DNA from: an uncultured Porticoccus sp.
GTDB taxonomy: Bacteria; Pseudomonadota; Gammaproteobacteria; Pseudomonadales; Porticoccaceae
NCBI GenBank assembly: GCA_947259505.1
Contig: CAMYLT010000005.1
Span: forward strand, 1-64,000
Length of the DNA stretch: 64,000 bases
Direction: 5' to 3'
The position numbers and the translations under genes were made by a program. Shown in pieces: positions 7,669 to 14,843 of this stretch. Every line of letters starts with the position of its first letter. Position 1 is the first letter of the stretch. A model generated the notes under the pieces. The model had not been told where the DNA came from. It searched no databases and was given only the letters and a program-made list of their open reading frames with translations.

Positions 7669-7730
7669 ATATAACAAGTAGCAGCTGGCTTGGACGCAGC
7701 TACGCTGCGCCCCAGTGCTAAGCGTTAACC
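7669..7730 (+). other. Integron attC site C
   Basis: 62 bases from ATATAAC (7669-7675) plus AA to AAGC plus GTTAACC (7724-7730). TAGCAGCTGG on the left pairs with CCAGTGCTA on the right with one extra G on the left arm, as in sites A and B. The central GGACGCAGCTACGCTGCGCC is a typical attC apex. It begins just after the stop codon at 7665-7667. Confidence 0.88.
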
Positions 7731-7749
7731 TCTGATTAGAAGACTTGTT

Positions 7750-8562
7750 GTGAAAGAAAAGGAATTCGGAAAATTATCTCTCGACCAACTTAAAGAGTTG
7801 GTCGTCGACCTTGCGGACCTTAAGCCACAACGAAAGGATCTGACTGCTAGAGCAAAAGAGGATCTGAAAGGGTTTTTAAAAGAGTCCCCTCGTGATTTCT
7901 CCTGGGCTGATTACTACAGCCTAACCATTGTCGAAATGGTTGCTTTTATGCTTTATGTCGGGGGGCTGAACGAAGAGCTCCATACGGCGCTGAAGGAAGA
8001 AGATCCGCAGCAATATCTCTTGGATACTTTTAAGGTTCTTGAGCCAGACATCCGCGATATGGGTGATGGGAAGGAGGTTTCCGAATATGTTTTCACAGCC
8101 CTCTCTATAGCCCTGTTAAAGTCCATCGAGTCGATTGAGATCTATGGTTGCTCACTCAATGGCCTTCTAGCTAGGTTTAGAAGTGGAGATGAAAAGGCTT
8201 TATTCGATATCGTGAAGCTAGATCATTCGGCTGTTGGCAACTCCGAAATAGCGAGTCGTATTGCGAAGGCTGGACTGCAACAGGATAAGCAATTTTTTCT
8301 CAGGCTTTCTAAGGCGATAAAGTCCACGCCTCTAAAATATACCCAATCTCATGGCCCACTTCGTTACATGATTTTGACGCTTTATGAAATGGGACAACTC
8401 TCTCATCTCTCTACTGAAGATTTATATCAGCTTTTTTGCATTGACCTGAAGCTTTATCCTACCTCTGGCGCTGACCCAGCTAGGAGCCTGAAGCGCTTGG
8501 TAGAGCGTTGGATTTCAGAGAATGCGACACGACCTGGCGATTTCATGTCGTCGCCTTCTTAA
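7750..8562 (+). CDS. Hypothetical protein, gene after the last attC
   Basis: 270 residues starting at GTG 7750, 20 bases after the attC C right core, the usual cassette spacing. The protein is largely helical, acidic at the N-terminus (LSLDQLKELVVDLADLKPQ) with a hydrophobic patch near 60-75 (MVAFMLYVGGL). I recognise no family. No attC follows before the rep gene, so its cassette end has been lost or the array is fused to the element here. Codon use and A+T content resemble the preceding cassettes more than the rep-int part. Confidence 0.6.
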   Translation: MKEKEFGKLSLDQLKELVVDLADLKPQRKDLTARAKEDLKGFLKESPRDFSWADYYSLTIVEMVAFMLYVGGLNEELHTALKEEDPQQYLLDTFKVLEPDIRDMGDGKEVSEYVFTALSIALLKSIESIEIYGCSLNGLLARFRSGDEKALFDIVKLDHSAVGNSEIASRIAKAGLQQDKQFFLRLSKAIKSTPLKYTQSHGPLRYMILTLYEMGQLSHLSTEDLYQLFCIDLKLYPTSGADPARSLKRLVERWISENATRPGDFMSSPS

Positions 8563-8616
8563 AAAATCTTCTAATAATGCCTTAGCCATGTTCAACAGCT
8601 CAAAGGAGCGAAAGAT

Positions 8617-9927
8617 ATGGCTAGAAAATCCTCTCAAAAACCCTTGGCCGCTGAGCAGCGTGTTGAGTCGGGGCCAGGCAATGCCGGCCCGACTGACACG
8701 CGCGGAAGTGGCAGTTGTGTCGAAACAGGTGCGCTACCCAGTAACACAGCACCTGCAAATTACCTGGAATCTGTCGGCGGCACCCGCATCCTTCGTTTTG
8801 GCGTAGATAGTTTGTATTTGAGTTTCCGTGGACAGATCAATGCCTCGGTAGCCGAACAGCTAGAACGCCTCAAGACGCTAGCTCAGAGCTCGGAGCCTGA
8901 GGATACCGCTCAAGCTGTGTTTGAGGCGGGAAACCACTGTTTTGAGGTAAAACCCACGGGTCGAGGTCGTTACCCCTTCGTTCTGGTGGATAACTGGTTT
9001 CATCTTCAGTTGTCGCGACCCACCTCCAAAATGCTGCCAATGGTGATGGTGCAGATTTCCAGTGAACTGCTGACCCGTTCGGGTGTTTCCCTGGCTATCA
9101 GTGCTGCTCGCCAATTGGTCGCCTCACTTGGTCATATTCAATATCCGGTTTCTATCAGCCGTGCAGATTTGTGTATGGATTTCGAGACGCTGCATTGCCT
9201 GGAAAATATTCCTCGGTCTGCCTGGGTAACGCGTGCCCACAATCACCAGCAGTATTGGGATCAGGGCCAGTATTCCGGTTGTACTTTCGGTCAGGGCGGG
9301 GATCTGATGTGTCGCCTGTATAACAAGACCCTGGAAATCGAGAAATCCAAAAAGACCTACTTGTATGACTATTGGCGTGAGGCGGGTTGGCCTGGTGACG
9401 TTACGGTTTGGCGTCTTGAGTTCCAGTTCCGACGGGTGGTACTCAAAGAGTTGGGTATCAAGGATGACCTTGATCTGCCAACCAACTTGGAAGGCCTCTG
9501 GAAATATGCGATGAACTGGCTGCGTTTAACTGTGCCGGATGCCGATACCAACCAGTCCCGTTGGGAAACCCATTCCATGTGGGTGAAGTTACAGGATGAG
9601 CGATGGCACCGTTATCCCCTACAGCCGTTGTTTCGTGTGAGCAAGTCACGGGTGCCCACGGATGAGCGCTTATTTGTGCATGGTCTAGGCTCTGTGACGT
9701 CCTTTATGGCGAGAGAGGGCATCCACGACCTGGAGGAGGGCTTTCGCCGCTTTTCCGAGGCCGCACATGCTTACCATCTTTCTCGAAGCCAGCGCTCTAA
9801 GAAGACATTGACGGGCTATGTGAAGGAGAAGGTGAAACTCAAGTCCCGCAAATACAATCAGCTACGTGATCCAGCCAATCGAGAGGCGAGAGCTAAGGCG
9901 TATAAGAAAGGCAAGGAGGAGGGATGA
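8617..9927 (+). CDS. Replication initiation factor (Rep_trans/RstA type)
   Basis: 436 residues. The core matches the replication initiation factor family that includes CTX-phage RstA and plasmid RCR initiators: ISRADLCMDFE near 187-197, RLYNKTLEIEKS near 230-241 and VWRLEFQFRR near 268-277. Such proteins nick the double-strand origin and start rolling-circle replication, so the excised element may replicate as a circle. An AAGGAG lies ten bases before the ATG. The first 60 residues are low-complexity and probably disordered. The C-terminus is strongly basic (KEKVKLKSRKY and on), fitting DNA binding. It is followed after three bases by the HTH gene. Confidence 0.78.
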   Translation: MARKSSQKPLAAEQRVESGPGNAGPTDTRGSGSCVETGALPSNTAPANYLESVGGTRILRFGVDSLYLSFRGQINASVAEQLERLKTLAQSSEPEDTAQAVFEAGNHCFEVKPTGRGRYPFVLVDNWFHLQLSRPTSKMLPMVMVQISSELLTRSGVSLAISAARQLVASLGHIQYPVSISRADLCMDFETLHCLENIPRSAWVTRAHNHQQYWDQGQYSGCTFGQGGDLMCRLYNKTLEIEKSKKTYLYDYWREAGWPGDVTVWRLEFQFRRVVLKELGIKDDLDLPTNLEGLWKYAMNWLRLTVPDADTNQSRWETHSMWVKLQDERWHRYPLQPLFRVSKSRVPTDERLFVHGLGSVTSFMAREGIHDLEEGFRRFSEAAHAYHLSRSQRSKKTLTGYVKEKVKLKSRKYNQLRDPANREARAKAYKKGKEEG

Positions 9928-9930
9928 GCA

Positions 9931-10338
9931 ATGCAGACTTTCACCTTGGAGGAGGCTGCGACGCTGCTTCATATGTCTCCTGCGGTGCTTTGCCGCAAAG
10001 CCCGCGAGGGGCAGATTCGTGCTGCCAAGCCAGGCAAGCGTTGGGTGTTTCTGGAGGACGATCTTGTCTCTTATCTGCACTCCCTTTATTCTGGCCCTGG
10101 GCAAGCGCCGCTAAGTGACTGTAAGGAGGATACCTTATGGCACTCTACAAACGCGGTGATGTCTGGTGGGCCAGTTTCACTGCACCCAATGGACGGCGAA
10201 TACGCCGCTCGACTGGGACTAGCGACCCGGAACAGGCCAGGGAATACCATGACAGGCTTAAAGTTGAGCAGTGGCGAGTTCACTGGCTCGGCGAGAAGCC
10301 AAGGCGGACGTGGCAGGAAGCGGTCGTCCGCTGGTTGA
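9931..10338 (+). CDS. Excisionase-like HTH protein, overlapping int
   Basis: A MerR/AlpA-type helix-turn-helix (HTH_17) fills residues 1-55: FTLEEAATLLHMSPAVLCRK followed by GQIRAAKPGKRWVFLEDDLV. Proteins of this type are excision factors or regulators that work with a tyrosine integrase. The frame stays open to 10338, so the last 200 bases overlap the start of int in another frame. That extension (about residues 70-135) is polar and Gly/Ser-rich. A frame this long could be chance, but no earlier stop exists, so the protein must read through. Confidence 0.68.
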   Translation: MQTFTLEEAATLLHMSPAVLCRKAREGQIRAAKPGKRWVFLEDDLVSYLHSLYSGPGQAPLSDCKEDTLWHSTNAVMSGGPVSLHPMDGEYAARLGLATRNRPGNTMTGLKLSSGEFTGSARSQGGRGRKRSSAG

Positions 10339-11171
10339 ACGAAAGAGATGACAAGGCTGACCATCAAAAGGATGTGGGAAAGCTGCGCTGGCTCGATCAG
10401 TATCTGGGCCGGTTGTACTTGGATCAGGTGTCTCGTGATGTGATTGACGAGATTGCTGCGGTCAAGAAGGCAACCGCCAGTGCGTCTACAGCCAATCGTT
10501 ATCTGGCATTGATCCGTGCGATTCTGCGGGCCGCTAGGGACGAGTGGGAGTGGATCGAGCGGGCGCCCCGAGTGCGTCTCTTTCGGGAACCGAAAAAACG
10601 AGTGCGTTGGCTCACAGAACAGGAAGCGGCGATTTTGCTGCGCGAGTTGCCTGAGCATTTGGCGGATATGGCCGCCTTTACCCTGGCAACCGGATTGCGG
10701 CAACGCAACGTCAGCTACCTGCGCTGGGATCAATTGAGTCTGGAGCGCCGCATAGCGTGGATTTATGCGGATCAATCCAAGTCTCGCAAGGCCTTTGCCG
10801 TACCGTTAAATGCGGATGCGGTGACGATACTGCGCAGCCGCCTGGGTAGGCATGATACCTACGTGTTTACTTATAACGATGCGCCTGTAGATCGTACGTC
10901 AACCAAGGCCTGGCAGAATGCACTTAGGCGTGCAGGCATCCAGAATTTCCGCTGGCATGATTTGCGGCATACCTGGGCGTCTTGGCACGTACAGAAGGGA
11001 ACCTCGCTCCAGGAGTTACTGGAACTGGGTGGTTGGTCGAGCTATGACATGGTGCTTCGTTACGCACATTTGGCGGGCGAGCATCTGCACGGCGCGGCCG
11101 GAAACGTCCAGGGCACAATTTTGGCACAGTCCAGAAATGAAAAAGGCCCGCGACTTGTCGCGGGCCTTTAG
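10137..11171 (+). CDS. Tyrosine recombinase/integrase of the island
   Basis: 344 residues with the phage-integrase layout: an N-terminal MALYKRGDVWWASFT segment, a SAM-like core-binding domain, and the catalytic domain. TGLRQRNVSYLRW holds the first catalytic Arg, HDLRHTWASW the H-x-x-R pair, and GWSSYDMVLRYAHLA the Tyr nucleophile. The family integrates elements into tRNA genes, and this gene ends six bases before the intact tRNA-Phe. AGGAGG lies just before the ATG (10126-10131). The last ten codons also form a strong hairpin that can end transcription. Confidence 0.92.
   Translation: MALYKRGDVWWASFTAPNGRRIRRSTGTSDPEQAREYHDRLKVEQWRVHWLGEKPRRTWQEAVVRWLNERDDKADHQKDVGKLRWLDQYLGRLYLDQVSRDVIDEIAAVKKATASASTANRYLALIRAILRAARDEWEWIERAPRVRLFREPKKRVRWLTEQEAAILLRELPEHLADMAAFTLATGLRQRNVSYLRWDQLSLERRIAWIYADQSKSRKAFAVPLNADAVTILRSRLGRHDTYVFTYNDAPVDRTSTKAWQNALRRAGIQNFRWHDLRHTWASWHVQKGTSLQELLELGGWSSYDMVLRYAHLAGEHLHGAAGNVQGTILAQSRNEKGPRLVAGL
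11142..11169 (-). terminator. Terminator hairpin inside the end of int, serving tRNA-Phe
   Basis: A perfect 13-bp stem (11142-11154 with 11157-11169) and a two-base loop, followed on the minus strand by TTTTT. It is placed where the transcript of tRNA-Phe, read leftward, should end. It lies within the last codons of the integrase gene, whose TAG is at 11169-11171. The element therefore appears to bring its own replacement terminator for the tRNA it occupies. Confidence 0.75.
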
Positions 11172-11176
11172 AATGG

Positions 11177-11222
11177 TGGTGCCCAGAGGCGGAATCGAAC
11201 CACCGACACGAGGATTTTCAAT
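11177..11222 (-). repeat. Proximal attachment site within tRNA-Phe
   Basis: The 3' 46 bases of the intact tRNA-Phe gene, identical to 4802-4847. With that copy it forms the direct repeat bounding the island. Confidence 0.9.
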
Positions 11223-11252
11223 CCTCTGCTCTACCGACTGAGCTATCTGGGC
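11177..11252 (-). tRNA. tRNA-Phe (anticodon GAA)
   Basis: 76 bases including an encoded CCA. The minus strand begins GCCCAGATAGCTCAGTCGG and ends CTCTGGGCACCA, so the acceptor stem pairs fully (GCCCAGA/TCTGGGC). The anticodon loop reads ATTGAAAAT with GAA as anticodon. The TTCGATT T-loop is intact. It is the integration target of the island on its 3' side and remains whole. Confidence 0.97.
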
Positions 11253-11334
11253 ATTGTTCTGATAAGCGCTTGGCGTCTCAGAAGGCGCGTATTAAACCTT
11301 CTCACTTATGCATCGTCAAGGGCCGCTGTGGAAT

Positions 11335-11607
11335 TTATTCCGCAGGAGGTACGAAGCCTTCCGCTTCGTCGATTGCCTGACCGGAGAGGAATCTGTCCCG
11401 CTGTTCATTGAGGTAAGTGCGGGCGGTCAGGTCCATCATATTGAGGTGTTTTTCATTGATCAGGCGGGTCTGGTGCTCCAGCCACTCCAGCCAGGCCTGT
11501 TTGGAGATGTTGTCGTAGATATCTTGCCCTTTGGGGCCGGGGAAGGGCGGGGCATCCAGTCCTTCGAGTTCTTGATTGAGCTTTTTGCAGTGAACCATAC
11601 GTGCCAT
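11335..11607 (-). CDS. yggX: Probable Fe(2+)-trafficking protein YggX
   Basis: 90 residues, the usual length. MARMVHCKKLNQELEGLD with the conserved N-terminal Cys at position 7, PFPGPKGQDIYDNIS and LNEQRDRFLSG are the signature blocks of YggX, which protects Fe-S enzymes from oxidative damage. It lies 16 bases after mutY on the same strand; mutY-yggX is a common gammaproteobacterial pair, and MutY is itself an Fe-S enzyme. Confidence 0.95.
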   Translation of the reverse strand: MARMVHCKKLNQELEGLDAPPFPGPKGQDIYDNISKQAWLEWLEHQTRLINEKHLNMMDLTARTYLNEQRDRFLSGQAIDEAEGFVPPAE

Positions 11608-11623
11608 CGGAATACCTTATTTA

Positions 11624-12661
11624 TTACATCAGTTGTTGCAGGAGTTTCCTGACCGGCTGGGCGGTGCCAACCTCCAGTGATGAAGCAGGGTTATACCAGA
11701 CTAGGCCCTGACTATCCATGACTGTGCTGTTGTGTCGGGCTTCAATCAGGGCTGGTTGGTAGTCAAGATGGAAGTGGCTAAAGGTGTGGCGCTGCTGTGG
11801 CATTAGCTGCCAGCTTTCAGCGTTGCAGCCGAGTCGGGAGCAAGTGGTTTTGATGTCTGACTCATCGTCACACTGGGGGAAAACCCACAGTCCGCCCCAC
11901 AGGCCGCTGGCCGGCCGCTGTTCCAGCAGGATTTCCCCGTTGGGATTGCGAATCACCAGAAACAGGCACTGGCGAATCGGCTGCTCACGTCGGGGTTTTT
12001 TGCCGGGAAAGTCGGTGGGATTACCCAGTGAATTTGCCTGGCAACCTTCTTTCATCGGACAGCTTTCACAGTCCGGTTTGCTGCGGGTGCAGAGGGTGGC
12101 TCCGAGATCCATGATGGCCTGGGTGTAATCGGCTACCCGTTGCTCCGGGGTGTGTTGTTCCGCCAATTGCCAAAGCTGTTCTGCAACGTCCCTCTGCCCC
12201 GGCCAGCCTCGGATGGCATGGACGCGGGCCAATACCCGTTTGACGTTACCATCGAGGATAGCTGCCCGTTTGCGGTGGGCAATGGCGCAGATGGCCCCGG
12301 CGGTGGAACGGCCGATTCCCGGTAGTGTTTGCAGGGCATCCACGGTGCTGGGAAACACGCCATTGAAGTCTGCCACTACCATCTGGGCCGCTTTGTGCAG
12401 GTTGCGGGCGCGGGCGTAATAACCGAGCCCAGTCCAGTGGTGCAGCACCCGGTCGAGGTCCGCCTCTGCCAGGGACTGGACTGAGGGGAAGCTGGCCATA
12501 AAACACTCGAAGTAGGGAATGACCGTGCTCACTTGGGTCTGTTGCAGCATGATTTCCGACACCCACACCCGGTAGGGCGTAATGTCATGCTGCCAGGGCA
12601 GATCCTTGCGGCCGTTTTGGTCAAACCATTGCAGCAGTTGTTTGGCAAATCCGTCAGACAC
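11624..12661 (-). CDS. mutY: A/G-specific adenine DNA glycosylase MutY
   Basis: 345 residues. MutY removes adenine mispaired with 8-oxoguanine. The helix-hairpin-helix with LPGIGRSTAGAI, the downstream catalytic Asp in ILDGNVKRVLAR, and the [4Fe-4S] loop C-x6-C-x2-C-x5-C (CTRSKPDCESCPMKEGC) are all present. The C-terminal NUDIX-like domain (from about 225, LFLVIRNPNGEILLEQRP) reads 8-oxoG. The start is GTG, whose G is the last base of the upstream asmA TAG, so translation is likely coupled. Confidence 0.95.
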   Translation of the reverse strand: MSDGFAKQLLQWFDQNGRKDLPWQHDITPYRVWVSEIMLQQTQVSTVIPYFECFMASFPSVQSLAEADLDRVLHHWTGLGYYARARNLHKAAQMVVADFNGVFPSTVDALQTLPGIGRSTAGAICAIAHRKRAAILDGNVKRVLARVHAIRGWPGQRDVAEQLWQLAEQHTPEQRVADYTQAIMDLGATLCTRSKPDCESCPMKEGCQANSLGNPTDFPGKKPRREQPIRQCLFLVIRNPNGEILLEQRPASGLWGGLWVFPQCDDESDIKTTCSRLGCNAESWQLMPQQRHTFSHFHLDYQPALIEARHNSTVMDSQGLVWYNPASSLEVGTAQPVRKLLQQLM

Positions 12662-14742
12662 TAGTTGAACAGTCCTTTCAGCAGGCCTTCCATCAGTTGT
12701 TGTTTGGGGTCAACCGGTTCTGCCGGGGTTGTTTCTTCGGTGGTCGTGCCATCGGTCGCCGGGGCTTTTTCAGGCTGCTTGAGGAATTTGTCGAACAGCT
12801 TTTCCTGAATTTTTCCTTGTATCAGCTGATTGATGAATTGTTTGTCCGGCAGGCACTTGCCGCCGCCATTTTCCGCAAAGGAACCGGTGCAGCGGAATGG
12901 AATGGCCTTGTTCTGCACGGTCTTGCTTTTGATGGTGCAGCCGGTTTCCGAGGTGGTGTCGCCCTGGAGTTTGGCACTGATCAGCATGTCGTAGGTTTCT
13001 TTGGCGAGATGGGCGGAACCGTTTCCAGACACTGCCAGATTGCCAATGCCGGTGCTAAAACCGGGCAGGGTGATCTGTTGATCCTGCCATTTGATGGTGC
13101 CCTGCATGGCTTGCAACTGGGTGTAGTTGGGCCAGGTACGACCGGTGAGGGTTTTGCCCTCCACCAGCGAGGCCATTTCACAGTAGCTCTTCTCAACGTT
13201 GATATTGTCCACCTGCAAATCGGCAAAGCTGAACTTGCCGTTACCGTTCATATTGGCCATCAGTGCATCGCTGGTATCTCCTTGACTGCTGCCGCTGAAA
13301 TCCATGGTCAGGTGGCCGTGGATGTCTTTCTGTTCGGCGAGGGTGGAGAGCGTCTGATTGAGGTCAATATTGGTGAGTTGCTTGGCGAAGGTGACGGCGG
13401 GGGTTTTGCCGCGCAAATCCGCTTTGGCATTGACCTTGAAATTGCCGCCGAACACAGCGCCGGACAAATCCGGAATCTGTACCACCTTGCCGTTGGTAAA
13501 CAGGTTCAGGTGCAGTTTGTCGATACGGATATTGTCAGCGGTTACGCTGGCCAGATTGATCTCCACATGGCCTTTGCCGCCCTCCAGCAATGCCAGCGGG
13601 GCCAGCAGTGGCGTGAACAATAAAGCCTGTTCTTCGGTGGTGGAGCTTTCACTGGCGGGCAGAACCAGATCATTGCCAGTCAGATTCATGTCCAGCTGTT
13701 TGGGCGCAGTCAGTTGCATCGCCAGTTTGCCGGTGAGATTGAAATCATCGAGAGCCAGTTTCAGGTTGTCCAGCGAGACGGCCTTTTCCGAAGCGGCAAA
13801 ACGGGTGCTGAGATTGACCTTGCTGAATCCTTCTGGTGGCTCAATGGGCAGTTCTTTCAGCAACAGGTTTTGCAGGGATAGCTCGCCCTTGAGGGCCGGA
13901 GCAGTCTGAATTTTCTCGCCGGTCACAGCGCCACTGAGTTTTGCAGAGCCGATGCTGCCGAGTAGTTCACTGATATTGACGCTGTCGCTGGTCCCGTCGT
14001 AATGGGCGTTGAAGCTGATGCTGACGGGCAGTTTATCGATGCCCTTGAGTGTCAGTTTGGTATTAGTGAGGCCGACCTGTTGGGGCTCCAGTTGTAGCGT
14101 TGCATCTGATGTCAGCGACAGGGCGAACGGATTGGGTTGATCGGGCAGTTGGGTGGAAACGTTCAAACTTAGAGAGAAGGGCCTGTTATCGAGGTTCAGC
14201 CCATCGCTGGTGAAATTGAGCTGATCAAACACTTGATCCGGCGCGCCGGGGGTGACCAGGGTAATGCGACTGTTGGTCAGCGACATTTTGTCGATGGCTA
14301 CTTCAAAGGGCAGCTCGCTCGACTCGCTTTTCTGGGTGGTCGCAGCGGCACCGGGCAGGGCGGCGACACTGACGGCCTCAGCGGCAGTTTTGGCGCGAAT
14401 ATCAGCGCCATCCACTGCAATGGCCGCTAACCTTACCTTGCGGGAGAGTAGGGCTTTCCAATCGAGGATAAAGTTGGCTTCGTTAAAGCGTACATCGGGA
14501 ATGCCGACGCTATCATCAATACCCGCCAGGGAGGTGGTGCCAGCGTGCACGGCCAGATTGGGGAAGAATGACCAGCCCAGATCCCCTTCCATGCGCAGTT
14601 CAATGCCGTTGTCACGGGCGAGTTTTTCGAGTTCCGGTTTGTAGCTGTTTGGATCGACGCCGACCAGTAAGAAAGCGACGCCGCCGACAATCACCAGCAC
14701 CAGTACGACGGCTGTCAGCAATACAATTTTCAAGAACTTCAT
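12661..14742 (-). CDS. AsmA family protein
   Basis: 693 residues. An N-terminal membrane anchor (about 5-28, IVLLTAVVLVLVIVGGVAFL) is followed by a long periplasmic beta-rich part. The AsmA N-domain (VDPNSYKPELEKLARDNGIELRMEGDLGW) and a C-terminal AsmA_2-like region with DNINVEKSYCEMASLVEG are recognisable. Relatives form lipid-transfer bridges or affect outer-membrane assembly. The C-terminal tail is Thr/Pro/Glu-rich. It leads the asmA-mutY-yggX transcript. Confidence 0.85.
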   Translation of the reverse strand: MKFLKIVLLTAVVLVLVIVGGVAFLLVGVDPNSYKPELEKLARDNGIELRMEGDLGWSFFPNLAVHAGTTSLAGIDDSVGIPDVRFNEANFILDWKALLSRKVRLAAIAVDGADIRAKTAAEAVSVAALPGAAATTQKSESSELPFEVAIDKMSLTNSRITLVTPGAPDQVFDQLNFTSDGLNLDNRPFSLSLNVSTQLPDQPNPFALSLTSDATLQLEPQQVGLTNTKLTLKGIDKLPVSISFNAHYDGTSDSVNISELLGSIGSAKLSGAVTGEKIQTAPALKGELSLQNLLLKELPIEPPEGFSKVNLSTRFAASEKAVSLDNLKLALDDFNLTGKLAMQLTAPKQLDMNLTGNDLVLPASESSTTEEQALLFTPLLAPLALLEGGKGHVEINLASVTADNIRIDKLHLNLFTNGKVVQIPDLSGAVFGGNFKVNAKADLRGKTPAVTFAKQLTNIDLNQTLSTLAEQKDIHGHLTMDFSGSSQGDTSDALMANMNGNGKFSFADLQVDNINVEKSYCEMASLVEGKTLTGRTWPNYTQLQAMQGTIKWQDQQITLPGFSTGIGNLAVSGNGSAHLAKETYDMLISAKLQGDTTSETGCTIKSKTVQNKAIPFRCTGSFAENGGGKCLPDKQFINQLIQGKIQEKLFDKFLKQPEKAPATDGTTTEETTPAEPVDPKQQLMEGLLKGLFN

Positions 14743-14771
14743 GAATCTGTCTCCTTTCCCCTGCGAGTGAA

Positions 14772-14809
14772 TCAGTCATTGCGCGGTTTATGTTACGCGT
14801 AATGACTGA
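14772..14809. terminator. Hairpin between the TonB receptor gene and asmA
   Basis: TCAGTCATTGCGCG and CGCGTAATGACTGA form a 14-bp stem with one mismatch around a ten-base loop. A T-rich stretch follows on the plus strand, but a real T-run is missing. It sits between two genes on the minus strand and may end the receptor transcript or act as a processing site. Confidence 0.4.
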
Positions 14810-14843
14810 CTTTGTTTACCTGCTTATGGTGCAGGCATAGGGG

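Larger units (their letters stand above)
4802..11222 (+). mobile_element. Integrated element in tRNA-Phe with rep, xis-like and int genes and cassette cargo
   Basis: The element is bounded by a 46-bp direct repeat derived from tRNA-Phe. The integrase gene abuts the intact tRNA (stop at 11171, tRNA 3' end at 11177). Next to it are an excisionase-like HTH gene and a replication initiator of the Rep_trans/RstA type, a set seen in small integrative elements and filamentous-phage-like satellites. No coat, zot or relaxase gene is present, so it would need a helper to transfer. The left half holds integron-type cassettes with three attC sites. The DUF262/HEPN part is clearly richer in A+T than the flanking chromosome. 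Confidence 0.85.

Noticed and set aside
4848..8616. CRISPR-like array in the island cargo
   Set aside because: The repeated elements are attC sites of different length and sequence separated by genes, not short identical repeats with spacers.
8522..8806. 94-codon frame overlapping rep
   Set aside because: It overlaps two better-supported genes in another frame and has no recognisable features.
12697..13623. 308-codon antisense frame in asmA
   Set aside because: Caused by the codon use of asmA; Gly/Phe-rich nonsense composition.
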